Shown piece by piece: positions 24,611 through 36,779 of a DNA stretch of 64,000 nt. The DNA lies in assembly GCA_029204225.1 (NCBI GenBank), contig CM055113.1, positions 9,016,364-9,080,363 on the forward strand, written 5' to 3'. Origin of the DNA: Diphasiastrum complanatum. Lineage: Eukaryota > Streptophyta > Lycopodiopsida > Lycopodiales > Lycopodiaceae. Each line of letters begins with the position of its first letter. The first letter of the stretch is position 1. Made by a program: the position numbers and the translations under genes. Under the pieces are notes generated by a model. It did no database searches, was not told the origin of the DNA, and worked only from the letters and a program-made list of their open reading frames with translations.

Positions 24611-26098
24611 TGGTTCTCAGTGACTTCAAGGCCTTCACAATGGAGATGAAGTTGGTCAAGTGGATGGACAAGTGCTATCTTTTATGGGATCACGAGTGGT
24701 ACCAGTGAAGCTTGTGAATGGGAAAATCAAGCGAATAAACAATGTGCAGTATGTGCTTGGCTTAGCCAAGAATCTATTGTCAATTGAGACAATGGCGGAT
24801 CAACAATTAAAAGTCAATTTTGATAGTGGCAAGTGCTTTGCTAAGGACATCAAGAATCACTATAAAGTGATTGCTATAGGAGCGAGAGTCACTTTAAAAA
24901 TATGGTTGATAGCCGTAAGTGACCTTTGGCATCAAAGATTTGGCCACATCAGTGCTCAAAGCCTACAACATTTGAAGATGAACAACTTGGTGATTGGTTT
25001 GCCTGATATTTCCTTTGAAGGAAAAATTTGTGAAGGATTTAATATGGGCAATAACATAGCGAGAGATTTTCCAAGAGTGGAAGAGCCAACAGGATCCTAG
25101 ACCTTGCACATAGTGATTTATGCAGACCTATGCAGACAAAATCTTTTAGTGGCTATTACTATTTCATCACATTTATTGATGATTATAGTAGATGTGTGGA
25201 TTTACTTCATAAGCAAACAATCTAATGCATTTGCAAAGTTTAGAGAATTTAAGGCTTTGGTTGAAAAACAAACAAGATGCTACATCAAGACATTGAGGTC
25301 TGATGGAAGTGGTGAGTATTTTTCAATATGGATGATGGAGCACATGTGAAAGTACAACAGAAAGTTGACATGGATGCGGAAGATCTAGGAGAAAAAGAGA
25401 AGACCGAAGCTGAGACTTTTGATGAGATGGGAAAACATGATTTACGATGGAATGATTTACGAGCCTTTGGATGATGGAGCACATGTGAAAGTAAAGCAAG
25501 AAGTTGACGTGGATGTGAAAGATCTAGGAAAAAAAGAGAAGATAGAAGCTGCCAAGGTGGTTACCCAAATGGTACTTGAAGGTAACATGTGACATGACGA
25601 AAGGAGAGAATCCCGAATTTAGCAAACAAGGAGAGCTTAGAAGGTCTACAAGGGATTGAAAACCCCCTCAAAGGCTAGAGATGAACCTAGCTCTGATGGG
25701 TACAATGTTCAAGACCCAAGAACCTAATTCATTTGATGAAGCAAAGGAGCACAAGGAATGGTGAGCAGCTATGGAGACAAAAATGGAAGCCATAATGAAA
25801 AACAGGACATGGGACTTGACACCTATCTCTTCCAAATGGATTTACAAGATCAAGTATGAGCAACTCAACAAGTATAAAGGACGATTGGTTGCGAGAGGAA
25901 TTGAGCAACAAAAAGGTATTGATTTTGAGGAAACCTTCGCACCCATAGATAAGATGGTCATCATACGTTCTATTATTGCCATTTCTGCTTTTTACGGTTG
26001 GAAGATCCAGCAAATGGATGTTAAATCTACTTTTCTTTATGGAATGCTGGATGAGGAGGTGTGCTTGGTACTCAAATCTACTACTTTATGCAAACAAT
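24611..26098 (+). pseudogene. copia integrase and RT start, decayed
   Basis: Continuation of the copia remnant. Readable pieces are the pre-integrase region (VNGKIKRINNVQYVLGLAKN, DLWHQRFGHIS), part of the integrase core (GYYYFITFIDDYSRC, RSDGSGEYFS), and RT N-terminal sequence (SSKWIYKIKYEQLNKYKGRL, VARGIEQQKGIDFEETFAP, MDVKSTFLYG). The zinc finger has lost Cys residues. The catalytic-Glu part of the core is missing; instead a segment beginning near 25331 (GATGATGGAGCACATGTG) is repeated 139 bases later. The RT ends at 26098, before its catalytic motif. Confidence 0.8.
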
Positions 26099-28929
26099 GA
26101 CATCAAAATGAATGCCCAAAATCTTTGTTAAAATGGTGTTCAAATCAAAATTTTATAATCACAAATGAATCATATGAGAAACAACAGTAGCATAAGTCAC
26201 TCACCAAAATAGTGGGAGAACGATATCCAGGAGCATTTGAATGGGCGCGGGATGTGAAAGCTTCCTTTGCTAAGGGTGGCCTTGTTATCTTGTTATTATC
26301 GCTTGCAACATCTTGTGGAATCTCCAATCCATGCCCTTCAATGCGAAGCCCTAATTCGGGTAGCCCTAATGGCCGTCGTTGTAACAGCGTCGTGTCTTGT
26401 GTCTATTGCATCTCTCTCTCCATCTCCTCTCTTCTTTGTGTATTTTTAGTGTGCAGGGGGAAGATATTCCTCATCCGCAGCAATGGAGTTTTGTTTTCCT
26501 TGGGAAGTCTCTTTTTATATCTGTTTTCTTTACTGTCTTCTTTTTCATCTTCATATGAAGAGCTGGTTTGATTTGGGCATGCTTTTGGTAGCAGCGTTTT
26601 TATTTTTCCTTCAGTCCACTATTGTTTTACCATCACATTTTTTTTGTATTTCAAGCTTTGTCTTCTTTGGGTAAATCTTGACTTTCTTTGTTAGGTTTTA
26701 GCCGTTGTAATTAACTTTGTAGATGGCGGTTTGGAGTAGATCGCTATGGCTAGTTTATCGTGGCGCTCACGAGATTAGTAAGCTCTTGACATAGATTTAT
26801 GATGAGATAAGTAAGCCTGTAGGCTGTAGCACAGTTGATAAAGTAAGCCTGTAGCTGTATTATTCGTTCTCGATACTTGTATTTTTGGAGGATTCTGATA
26901 CACTGCATCAATATTTATACCGTCAAGAGGTCGACACATCAACAACATTGAATCTTAGAAGAGTGGTGCATTCATTGTGACTCTGTTGCCTGTGTCTTGC
27001 GATTACTTCGTTTTAAGTGCTTGGGGCTCCCTTCCTATCTTAGCGTCTTGGCTGTTTATAAGATATCTCGCATTCTGCTCTATGTCATCAAGGTTTCGTG
27101 AGGCTTGCTGAAATTTATGTTGTAAAAATAGTCGCTATGGCGGTACTTGACTTGTAAAGTCGTTGGCATTGTCCGTGTGTAGTATCTTTTGCGGATGAAT
27201 AGCATCTTTACCAGCGCAACAGATCTCTCTTCAACTTCAAGAAAATGTTGTTGAAGCATTCTGTCGCGTTAAATAAGGTGCTTATATAATATTTGGTGAC
27301 TCTTACCGACCTAGAGTTTATCCCTGCTCTAGTGTTTAATGATTTCACCTATATTCAAATAATCTGTTTGCAGTTGGTTATTTTTGCAGGGTATTGTACG
27401 TCTGCGTTTTTCCAGAGCGCATTACAATTATGAGCAAAGAATCTTAATGATGATACTATGCAGACGGGCGGACTGAGATTGCTGTCGTGCTGATTGTTTG
27501 TTGTAGCTTCTGAAAGATGAATAATCTGTAGTATTTCGGCTAATTACAAAAATTTGTTACCTTCATTGGTCTTTAGTGGTAGCATGTGATGATGGGAATT
27601 TTATTCTATACTCGGATGACGATGAAGACAACCAAATCACCTCTGACATTCTGATGCTTACCGGTGTCTTGTTATTACTTTGAAATCATTGAAAGTGTAA
27701 ATGTTTCCTCCCTTATAATCAATTCTTGCGAGATATTTTGTAAACCCTGTTAGATTTCATGCACTTTAATGTCGTCTATTTTCTCTTAAATAATGAACGT
27801 TGTTCAAATTTCATAGATACACAGTTTGGACTATGGCGAGACCACGACCTCGAAAAGCTTGGCATTGTGGCAACATTCAACTTTGCAGATTCCGACTTGG
27901 TTTGTGTATTAGCTATACGGATTCCACTCTTCAACATTTAATAGAAGTACCTGCATTTAAAATCTACACCTAGCCATAAGCTGTTGCAAGACGTCACATA
28001 TCTATTAACTCTTGGCTTAGGTTTCATGTCAATTGCTGCCATGCTAGAAGTTCATGGAATATGGATAAGCTCTTCATACCACGAGAAAGGCCTTGTGACT
28101 TGGATCTCCAAATTTAAACCCAATCAATTGTCTTTCAAAAAGTAAGCATAAATGTAATCTAATAAGCAAGCTTATAGATGTTAATTCTTTCAACATGAAT
28201 AAGTAAATCTCATATGACAATCTCTTTGTATGCTTTACTTTTAAAGCTTGGGGTCTTTGACCTACAAGTCCATCTCGTGGTCGCTTGGAAGGCATTGAGT
28301 ATGAATCACATATATCACTTTTCTAAGATGTTGTGATTGAAATGTTTACAAATATTTGTCGCATATGGGAAACGTATGAGAGTCTCTTGTTCAGAGCCCT
28401 ACATTCGAAACAAAAAAATTGAATTACACATAAGCTAGTGTAATGCATGAAGAGGCGAAAGTTAACATGGTGTGTACAATGTATATAAGAATTGATTTAA
28501 TAAAACTAGAAATTATATTTTACCATAACAATTTCCATACCCAAAGAAGTCATGCATAGTCCACATCAAGATCCCCTTCACCATAAAATGTCTTTGTCTA
28601 TGTGAAATATAGGTCACTTGAATTCCTTGTCATAAGATCTTAAACTAATCTATTAGGGGAGCCATTTCTACATTTATATTATTTGCCTTGTATTGTCTTG
28701 GGAAAAGAAGGGCACACATGATGTGTTCTTTTTTAATACTTAATAAAGGTAGAATGTTATGAGTCATCAAGGCAACAGACCAAGAAATTCACACCATCCA
28801 TCACCAACTCTAGATGTAAATGTTGAGGCTCATCCTAAACTCAAGCGACGTCATTTACATACTTTTATGTTGGACAATCAAAAGAGATTCTCATACTACC
28901 ATCGGTTGAACGATAAGTCGAATGTCATG
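26099..28929. other. 2.8 kb with no recognisable gene
   Basis: Less AT-rich than its surroundings in parts (26210-26420). It holds TC-rich tracts that resemble plant 5' untranslated sequence, but no frame has recognisable similarity, and no convincing exon set or repeat boundary was found. It may be unique host intergenic DNA or an unknown transcript. Confidence 0.4.
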
Positions 28930-29508
28930 TCGTTGACGCAAGAGATACTATGTCTCTCACGAACTATATCAAACGGTCTCGCTTACTAGCGGACTTTTGG
29001 ACATCGGTTGGCAGTTCTATGCCTAGCTAACATTGATGTTCCACCGATTCTCTCGTGTTCGTCTTGTTTATATGGATTGAGAGAAATGGTTTAGTCTAAT
29101 CACTGATTACAAGAACGGCTGGCTAAGCACGTTCTAATGGCAGTCAGTTTGCAGTCGGCATTGTCCGTGGAGGTGGTTCTCCTCCTGGTACATTTTTTGA
29201 TCTCCTTTGTACTTGGAGCGTGAAGATCTGCCGTTTTTTTGTCTTCGGGTGTTTCGAGCTTCGTGGCTTCCTTCAGCTTTCGGCTTCCCCTTCGAGGCCC
29301 TTCGATCTTCGAACTTCGGGTCTTCGCCTTCGAGTCTTCGTTCATTTGACTTTCGTGTCTTTGGGTCTTGGCCTCCGTTGAAACCGTTATGTAGGCGGTT
29401 ATTGTCTGGGGCGGTTTCTGCCTGTGCCCTGCTTGTCATTTCCGTGCATTTTTGTAGACACAAACTCGAAAGCTATCAAAGCTTTGTGGCTAGAAACATT
29501 AAGTTTTT
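28930..29508 (-). repeat. LTR of copia family X (copy 2, 3' LTR)
   Basis: Shares GTCTCGCTTACTAGCGGACTT and the TTGGAGCGTGAAG stretch with the LTR at 15008-15795. On the minus strand it begins TGTTTCTAGCCACAAAGC at 29508. A CTTCG/TTCGA-rich array fills 29222-29345. The lower end is not clear and may be truncated. Confidence 0.65.
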
Positions 29509-29559
29509 TCAGCTCCTTCTCAAATCGTGGTAGCTTTTTTGATTTTCAGACTCGTCCTC

Positions 29560-31320
29560 TGCCTTTCGAACATCCCCTTGTCTAAGAGCTTAGTAAAGAT
29601 GTCGGCTACCATCTACTTCGTTCCAATGGAGGTGATTTTCAATTCGTTCCTCTTGACTAGGTCCCTTATCAAATGATATTTGACTGCAATGTGTTTTGGC
29701 CTTGAATGAAACACGAGATCCTTCGTCAAGTGTATGGCAGATGTATTGTCTATTTGTAGAATTAGAGACTCGTTGGTGGTTTCACCCAGTTCGTCGAGGA
29801 ATTGTTTGAGCCATGTGATCTCGTTGGCCATCTTGGCAGCTGCGACATATTCTGCTTCGTAGGATGACTAAGTGGTGATGGTCTGCTTCTTGCTGACCAA
29901 GAGAATGGCTGCCTTTGCTGCGATGGTGCACCCTCCTGAGACACTTTTATAGTCGTCCTTGAGTGATGCCCAACTTGCATCGCTGTAGGAGTGTAATTGG
30001 AATTCGGCATCACGGGAGTAACACAGCTCGAAATCTTTTATCTTCGCAATCTTCCAGTGTATAGGACCTGAGTTCACGTTGAATTGGCTCATCCTAAACA
30101 CGCCATAAGCAATGTCGAGGCGCGTGTTATCTACTAGATACATCAACGATCCAGTTAGCCTCTTGTAAGACATGTGTTGCATGGTCTCCTTCTCTTCGTC
30201 GGTTTTCAGACCATCTTCGTTTGTCAGAATCATTCTTGCAAGCACTGGGGTGTTGGTTCCTTTGCAATCCGTCATCCCAAAATCATCTAGGATCTTCTGG
30301 ATGTACTTGGATTGATGAAGGTATAGCTTTCCTTCGTCATAGTCATGGTCAATTTGCAAGCCTAGGTAGCATCTGGCTTGTCCTAAGGCTGTTATCTCAA
30401 GATCTTTCGAGATGTCGCTCTTCACTTGCGCAATCAGCTCTTCACTTCTGCCTAGAATCAATGTGTCGTTCACGTAGATAACAACGATTATGATCTCTCC
30501 ATTTGTGACATTTACATATACATTGTAATCGGCTATCAGTTGTTGGAAACCCAAGGATCGTAGAGCATGAGCCTTCTTCTTGTACGACTGCCGCGCAGAT
30601 TGTCTCAAACCGTAGATGCTCTTGTGCATTCGACAGGCGTAGGTAGCAAGTGACGTGCAAATGTAGTCGGGAGGTTGGTCCATGTAGACTTCTTCGTCTA
30701 ATTCGCCATGTAAGAATGCAGTTTTCTCATCCACTATGTGGATCCTGATGTCATAAGCGGCTGCATATGCAAACAGTTTGCATAGGGACGCATGCTTGAC
30801 TACTGGAGAGAAGGTCTCAGTGTAATCAATATCGTACTTATGAGAGAAACCCTTCGCCACTGGCCTTGTATCTAGACACATTTCCATTCAGCCCGTACTT
30901 CAATTTGTATACCCATTTGCATTGCACAGTTTTTCGCTTATCTGGTACTGGTTGCAGTGTCCATACCTCATCTTTCTTCATGGATTCGATCTCCTCGTTC
31001 ATGGCTTGCACCCATTTGTCCTTGTTTGGACTGTCGATGGCTTCCTCATAGGTTTGCGGTTCGCCACTGAATCCGCAGAACTTTTTAGATGTCGAAGCCG
31101 AGCTGCCTGGCATGAATATGGCTGGCGCTCTTCATTCTCTTGTTGATCTCCTGGGAGATTCTTCAGGTACTACAATGTCTTTGCCTTTGTTTTTTCGGCT
31201 AGGTGCGGAGCCGGTTTACTGGCGTTTTAGCTGTAGGCAGGCTTGCGGTCCTTTCTTCATCTGATTCATCGCTCAGCTGATGTGGGATCCGAACATCTTC
31301 GTCTGCTCCTTCATACATGC
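29560..31320 (-). pseudogene. copia RT and RNase H, family X
   Basis: Minus-strand reading: acidic linker (HQLSDESDEER near 31280), RT N terminus (KRKTVQCKWVYKLKYG), then AKGFSHKYDIDYTETFSPVV, VDEKTAFLHGELDEEVYMDQ, and the catalytic site as YVND in place of YVDD, so polymerase activity is probably lost. RNase H follows (SYSDASWASLKDD, GGCTIAAKAAI near 29930), then the C-terminal piece at 29831-29613 (LQIDNTSAIHLTKD). A frame change lies near 30850 and a stop near 29868. Upstream, the linker is fused directly to an integrase zinc-finger fragment, so the integrase core is absent. Confidence 0.87.
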
Positions 31321-31600
31321 ATCGCAGGACGTCGAATTGGTTGCACTCTTACTCCTGTGATCGCTCCATGCTGGCTTGTCTGATAGGTTCATGTGGGATA
31401 GTCTCCTATGCCATAGAACGTCTGTAGATTTATGGGCTTGGTGTGCTTGATCTGTTGGTAGGCACACCTTCAAATGATACAGGTTGACTTTTGGTCTTCC
31501 TTGTGTAACGAGTGTACTGGTGCCGACTTCAACAATGTTGCACGTTTCGTTGGAAAATGTCACCCTAATTGCGTCTCAGTTATTCTTGCAACTGAGAGCA
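31300..31600 (-). pseudogene. copia pre-integrase and zinc-finger fragment
   Basis: Contains VNLYHLKVCLP, then VLWHRRLSHMNLS and CDACMKEQTKM: the H-H-C-C finger that precedes the integrase catalytic core. The core itself (both Asp and Glu) is deleted; sequence jumps into the acidic linker near 31305. Confidence 0.8.
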
Positions 31601-31717
31601 AGTCTTGCTGCAATGTGGGTATGAACAGAACGTCATCCAATCTTCAGTCCTTGTCGTTCATGTTGAGCCATAGCGAACCAGTGCCATTCACTTGGTGTCT
31701 TGATCCATCTCCAAGAA

Positions 31718-32320
31718 CTATGTATCTGGATGGATTTGTGCTGCGAAAGTCACCATGATGCGTCTGGATGTAACGAAGTGAGAAGTTGCTCTTGAATCTA
31801 GGATGACCACTTGTGTGTCAGATGTTGAGGTTGCACACATATTTGTACATAGGTAGGATGTCGCATTACCATGGTTCCTTTCTTCGCCCGTTTTGGAGCT
31901 TTTGGGTTCTTCCATGTAAGACGAATTGTTGTGGTTTTCACATTTGTCTTGAGGCTGCTTGTTCATCGAATTCTGGTAGCAGTCCATAGCTACATGACCT
32001 TTCTTGTGGCAATGGATACATTCAATCTTCGGGTTCATCCAACACGTATCGACTGTGTGGCCTTCTCGCTTACATCTCACGCATGTTTTCTTTTCGCCAT
32101 CTTGTTGTCTCGGCTTGCCTTTGCTCTTCCATTTGCATTTGGCGAGTGCCTCCGTTTGCTGATCTCGATCATGTTTTCGATCTTACTCCTCTTAAGTCTA
32201 AACGGTTTCTTCGACTTTTCCTTGCTATTATAGAGAACCTGATCAGAGGTGTCCTTGTAATTAAGGTGCTCACGGGCTTCGACTTCTTCTCTAATCTCGA
32301 TTATCAGGATGTGTGTTGTC
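31718..32320 (-). pseudogene. copia Gag C terminus and protease
   Basis: Starts within Gag (EIREEVEAREHLNYKD), continues with basic sequence, a knuckle pair (CKREGHTVDTC and CIHCHKKGHVAMDC) and reaches the protease as VILDSRATSHFVTS, where the usual DSGA is DSRA. The N-terminal half of Gag is not here but resembles the separate fragment at 35000-35654, which ends in the same EIREEVEARE phrase. Confidence 0.8.
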
Positions 32321-34337
32321 AGCAAGATACATTCGTGATCCTATCAGCTTCTTGTAAGGTGTGAGCTGCATCTGTTCTCTCTCTTCCTCAATCTTTGGAC
32401 AGTCATCATTCGTCAACACCATCCCTGCGAGCATTGGAGTGTTTGCTCCTTTGCAGTTCAGCATCCCAAAGTCCTCTAGGATCTTCTGGGTGTTTTTGGA
32501 CTAGTGAAGGTATAACTTACCTCCCTCGTAGTCCCTTTCAATTTGCAAGCCTAGGTAACACCTGGCTTTTCCCAGATCCACGATCTCGAAATGTTTCGAG
32601 ATGTCTGTCTTTACTTCAGCAATTAGCTACTCACTCCTACAAAGTATCAGAGTGTCGTCCACATACACAGTCACAATGATGATCTACCCATCTGTAACTC
32701 TGACATATACATTGGAATCAGCCAACAAAGGCTTGAATCCTAATGATTTCAGGGCTTGATCTTTCTTCTTGTACCATTGTCGGGCTGATTGTTTCAGCTT
32801 CTATGCATTCTGCATGCATAGTCAGGAAGTGTATTCGAGACATATCCTGGGGGTTGATCCATGTAGACCTCTTCGTCTAATTTGCCATGCAAAAAGGCTA
32901 TCTTCTCGTCCACAATGTGGAACCTGAGGTCATAAGCTGTTGCATATGCAAATAACAGACATAGGGACAAATGTTTGACGACATGAGAGAAGGTTTCAGA
33001 GTAGTCAATACCATATCTTTGAGAGAAACCTTTCGCTACCAGTCTTGCCTTGTATTTCGTGATGTTCCCATCTGGTCCGTATTTGAACTTGAAGACCCAT
33101 TTGCATTTGACAGTCTTGCGCTTATGTGGTAATGGATCCAACGTCCATACTTGGTTCTTCCTCATGGACTCCATCTCTTTGTTCATGGCTTGGATCCATT
33201 TGTCCTTTTTTGGACCTTCAATTGCCTTCTCGAAAGTATGTGATTTGCCACTGAACCCGCAGAACTCTTATGATGTGAAAGCTGAGCTGCCTGGCACATA
33301 TCTTGCTGGCGCTCTTCATGGTCTTGTCGACCTTCTGGGAGATCCTCCTGGAATAGCTATGCCTTTGCCCTTGTCTACTCTGCTTGGTCCGGAACCATTT
33401 TGATTTATAGGAACCGCGGCAACAGGTTGCCTCTCGAATCTTTCTTCGTCAGATTCGTCGTTTGAATGGGAGATGACTCGAAAATCTTCGTTTTCGTGTT
33501 CGTACTCTACTCCCTGTGTCGTTGGCGGTAGGTCATAGTACTGTCTCTCCAGAACTTCGTAACTGATAGGATCGTCATTGGCCATTGTCCTGCTCTCATC
33601 GAGTCTGACATCTCTCACTATTTTCATAATGTTCGTGTCTAGCATCTATAGTATGACGAGTTGTTGTCATAACCTACCAGGAATCTCTGCTCGGCTTTCT
33701 TATCAAGCTTCTTTCGAAGCTTATCAGGAATATGTGCATAAGCTGCACAACCAAAGATTCTGACGTGAGACAGGTTGGGCTTTCTACCCCACCATAGCTC
33801 ATGTGGTGTCTTGTGAGGAACACCAGACTTGTTGTTCTGTTCTGGATGTATGCGGCTGTAGCTACTGCTTCAACCCACAGTGCCCTTGGAGCTTTTGAGT
33901 AGGCCATCATGCATCTGGCTGCTTCCATCGAGGTCCTGTTCTTTCGTTCAGCGACACCATTGTGCTGCGTTGTGTAGGCTGCAATTCTTCTATGAATGAC
34001 GCCACGATCATTGCATAAGTCAATGGAGCGATTCGAGATGTATTCGCCAAATCAATCTGTTCTGATCTGCTTCACTTTGCTGCCTGTGTATCTTTCTGCT
34101 CAATTCACATGTTCCGTGAATTTATCAAGTGCTTCAGATTTATTCTGAATGAAATACACTCTGGCAAATTTGCTATAATCATCAATGAAGGTTATGTAAT
34201 TAAACCTCCTACTGAGATCACGTTGAATGATCCGCAGATGTCAGAGTGCACTAGCTCCAGAATCTTTGTCATTCTGTAGGAGTCTTTGGTGAATGGTATG
34301 CGTGACATCTTGCCCTTCAAACATGCATCCTTTGTGG
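32321..34337 (-). pseudogene. second copia copy inserted in family X: integrase to RT
   Basis: Minus-strand reading starts in the integrase zinc finger (CLKGKMSRIPFTKDS near 34300). Then come the first core Asp region (ILELVHSDICG), the Glu region (NGVAERKNRTSMEAARCMM near 33950), a linker ending in PSRVDKGKGIAIPGGSPRR, and RT (33186-32794; CKWVFKFKYGPDGNITKYK, LVAKGFSQRYGIDYSETF). An intact YVDDTLILC lies near 32650-32680. It stops within the RT C terminus at about 32320 (MYLADNT), where a Gag fragment begins. Frame changes occur in integrase and near 32790. Both ends are abrupt and no LTRs flank it. Confidence 0.83.
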
Positions 34338-34727
34338 AGCAGTCGTAAGCAAACCACTATCACACTTTTTTCTACTGAAGCAGAATACATTGCTGCTTCT
34401 CAATCTATTAAGGAAGTATTTTGGTTGAGAAATTTGCTATCAGACATCAATCTATATCAGTACGGCCCTTCTATTTTGTTTTGTGATAACCAAAGTGCTA
34501 TTGCCTTATCCCTAGATTTCATTTTAGGAATAAGCACATTGAGATCAGATATCACTACATCAGGGGCAAGGTTCTCAGCAGAGAGGTGAGCTTAATGTAC
34601 TGCAGAATGCAGGACATGGTTGCAGACATCTTCACGAAAGCACTTAGTGTTAATGCACACAACAAATTTTGTGCATTGCTCAATTTGAAAATCAAGACAT
34701 TCACAGATCCAGATTAAGGGAGGGGTG
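34338..34727 (+). pseudogene. plus-strand copia RNase H end
   Basis: SRKQTTITLFSTEAEYIAAS, then ILFCDNQSAIAL and, after frame changes, the closing ADIFTKALS-like phrase. It faces opposite to the neighbouring integrase fragment; the join at about 34337 cuts the zinc finger of that copy. A purine tract AAGGGAGGGG precedes an LTR start. Confidence 0.8.
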
Positions 34728-34990
34728 TTGGATTTATTCCCTCTACTCTCCTTAAATCCCATTTTAATCTCTCTTCGCGAATCATTCACAACGAACAGTT
34801 TGTCTTACTATTCGCGACAAACCATTCTTCTGGAGCTACATTCATTTATTAAAGTTTGGCTACGTAATCAAGAACAACTGTGATTCCCATCACTATTGTT
34901 TTGTTCATTTCAATAGGTGTAGTCATGCTTACGGATAGAGTCGTATAGCTCGTTCCTCTGCGCACGAACATTTTTTGTTCGAGTTCGTGT
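34728..34990 (+). repeat. partial LTR of the plus-strand copia fragment
   Basis: Begins TGTTGGATTTATTCCC after the polypurine tract. The end is uncertain, perhaps near CGCACGAACA at 34971. Its start resembles that of the insertion at 24178. Confidence 0.55.
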
Positions 34991-34999
34991 CTCGTTCAT

Positions 35000-35654
35000 G
35001 TTCGTCTTACCTCTTTGAGCTTTTTTTTTGTTTCTAACATACGACACCTTTTCTCAACTCGTTCATCTCCCTCTCTCCAACATTCTCTGGCCTCGACTTC
35101 CTCTCGAATCTCAACAATCGCCTTTTCGAGGTTCATGGTAGGATCTTTCGCAAGAAGGGTTCTTGTCGTCTGGAATGATCTAGGTAAGGCTCTCAACAAG
35201 TACGTGAGCTGCTTCTCAGCTGACACAACGTTCTCTGTTCTAGAGTTATGTAGTGACAAAAACAGATCCTTCATCTTTCTTACAAAAGAAATGAGGTCTT
35301 TTCCATCCCACTGCAAATTTGTCAACTCATTTCGTCTTCTTGATTTCGTCTGAAATCTGGTGAGTAATGCATCTCACATCTCCTTAGCTTTGGAGAGTGT
35401 AGCTTGGTCAAGTGTGAGACTATCTTCGATGGAAGATGATAGCAAGGCTACTGCCTTGTCATTTTTCTCCCTCCATTCACGTAGTTCCTTGCCTGTTGTC
35501 GTAGGCATTTCTTATGTGTCATCCACCCAGGGGAATAGTCCTTCGCCCTTGAGTATCAAAGATGTCTTAACTTTCCAAGCTAGAAAGTTAGATCCTGAAG
35601 AATCAAGTATTGTGCAGATCTTGCTCTGCATGCTGCTGATTGAAGCCATTGCTT
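35000..35654 (-). pseudogene. copia Gag N-terminal part, family X
   Basis: On the minus strand an ATG at 35652 opens MASISSMQSKICTIL, followed by SNFLAWKVKTSLILKGEG, a stop in the 35510s, LREWREKNDKAVALL, then NELTNLQWDGKDL and AIVEIREEVEARECWREGDE. This is the copia Gag capsid-like region. It lies about 90 bases after the primer site, the expected position. The C-terminal half is displaced to 32320-31718. Confidence 0.82.
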
Positions 35655-35743
35655 CTTGGAGTATTTTCTCTTGTTGATGGTTGTTAGTTTGAATGCTGGG
35701 CCTCCTGGATCTGCTAGCTTCTTGGCTATGTCAGAATATGATC

Positions 35744-35756
35744 GGCTCTGATACCA
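35744..35756 (-). other. primer binding site, initiator Met tRNA type
   Basis: On the minus strand TGGTATCAGAGCC, an exact match to the usual initiator Met tRNA site, four bases inside the LTR end at 35761. Confidence 0.9.
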
Positions 35757-35760
35757 CCGA

Positions 35761-36779
35761 TGAGAATCAGCATAGTGATTTGGATTTTGCAATCGCGAAG
35801 CTTTCGCGAAGGAACCATGATCCTCTTGTGTCTCGGATGGAGTTCAGATGCGATCACTAGACACTGTTAGCTGAATCACTCCTACAATCCTCCAAAATGT
35901 AGTCAGACACTGCTGATCTATGTTTATAAAATTAATGCAGCATTCAACATAGTTTCAACCAAGGTGCAGAATTAAAAATGAACAATAAAACTCAGACATA
36001 TGAGTAACGGCAGACGCATTTGCATTCGAGATCAGACACAACAAGAGAAATTATCTATATTGAGCTTCCTCTGCTTTCTTCAAGCACTGCATGCAAATCT
36101 ACGCAGTGCATTGGCGTGGGAGAAACATGGTTCTCTCACGAGTAATCGTCTCGCTTTACTAGCAGACAGTTGGATCTCTATGGATCCTGATCAGAGAGCT
36201 CGTCTTGCACGCAGGCAGACTTGTTTGTATTTTGTCTTGATTGCTTACTAGCATCAGACTACTACATTACATTGTACGTGTATCCTGTTGATCTATATGT
36301 CAAATATCATCCAGTAAGTATGGTTGCTCTATGTAAATCTAAGATTAGAGTGATTAAGCATCTACAACTAATCAGGGAATTACAAGAGTGGCAGATTAGC
36401 CACAACCTAGAATGTATCTGCTGATGTCATATCATCAGATCAGATATATGTACTTCTCGGTACTTGCATGATCTTGCTAGTACTCTTTGGAGCGTGGAGG
36501 ACAGGAGAAGGTTTCGTTTCCGTCGTTGGTTTCGTTTTGGTCGTTTGCCTTCCTCTCGTATTGGATCGCAAAATATTCTTGTTCGTGAATCTTTTGTGTT
36601 CACGAACCGTTCATCTTTGTCTACTCTTAACTTTCGTGTTCACGAACCGTTTGTCTTTGTTTCCTTTGACTTTCGTGTTCGCGAAACTTTTCGTGCTTCT
36701 TGTCTCCAGATCTTCGAGTTCGCGAATGTCTTCATTGGGCTGAGGGCCGAAAGCTAGCAAGGCTTTGTGATTAGAAACG
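35761..36779 (-). repeat. 5' LTR of copia family X (copy 3, ~1.02 kb)
   Basis: Lies beside the primer site. Minus-strand start is (C/T)GTTTCTAATCACAAAGC at 36779 and the end is ...GATTCTCA at 35761. Similar to 15008-15795. An array of TTCNNGAA motifs fills 36580-36740 (for example GTGTTCACGAACCG twice and GTTCGCGAA twice). A 13-base stretch just outside (36780-36792, TTTTGTTTCTTCA) matches the polypurine region beside copy 1. Confidence 0.8.

Noticed and set aside
26212-26571. 120-codon hydrophobic plus-strand frame as a host gene
   Set aside because: No recognisable family, low-complexity Ser/Leu/Phe tail, no splice or promoter context.
29134-29533. Arg/Ser-rich or Phe-rich proteins near 29.1-29.5 kb
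   Set aside because: Products of the CTTCG-rich array within the family X LTR.
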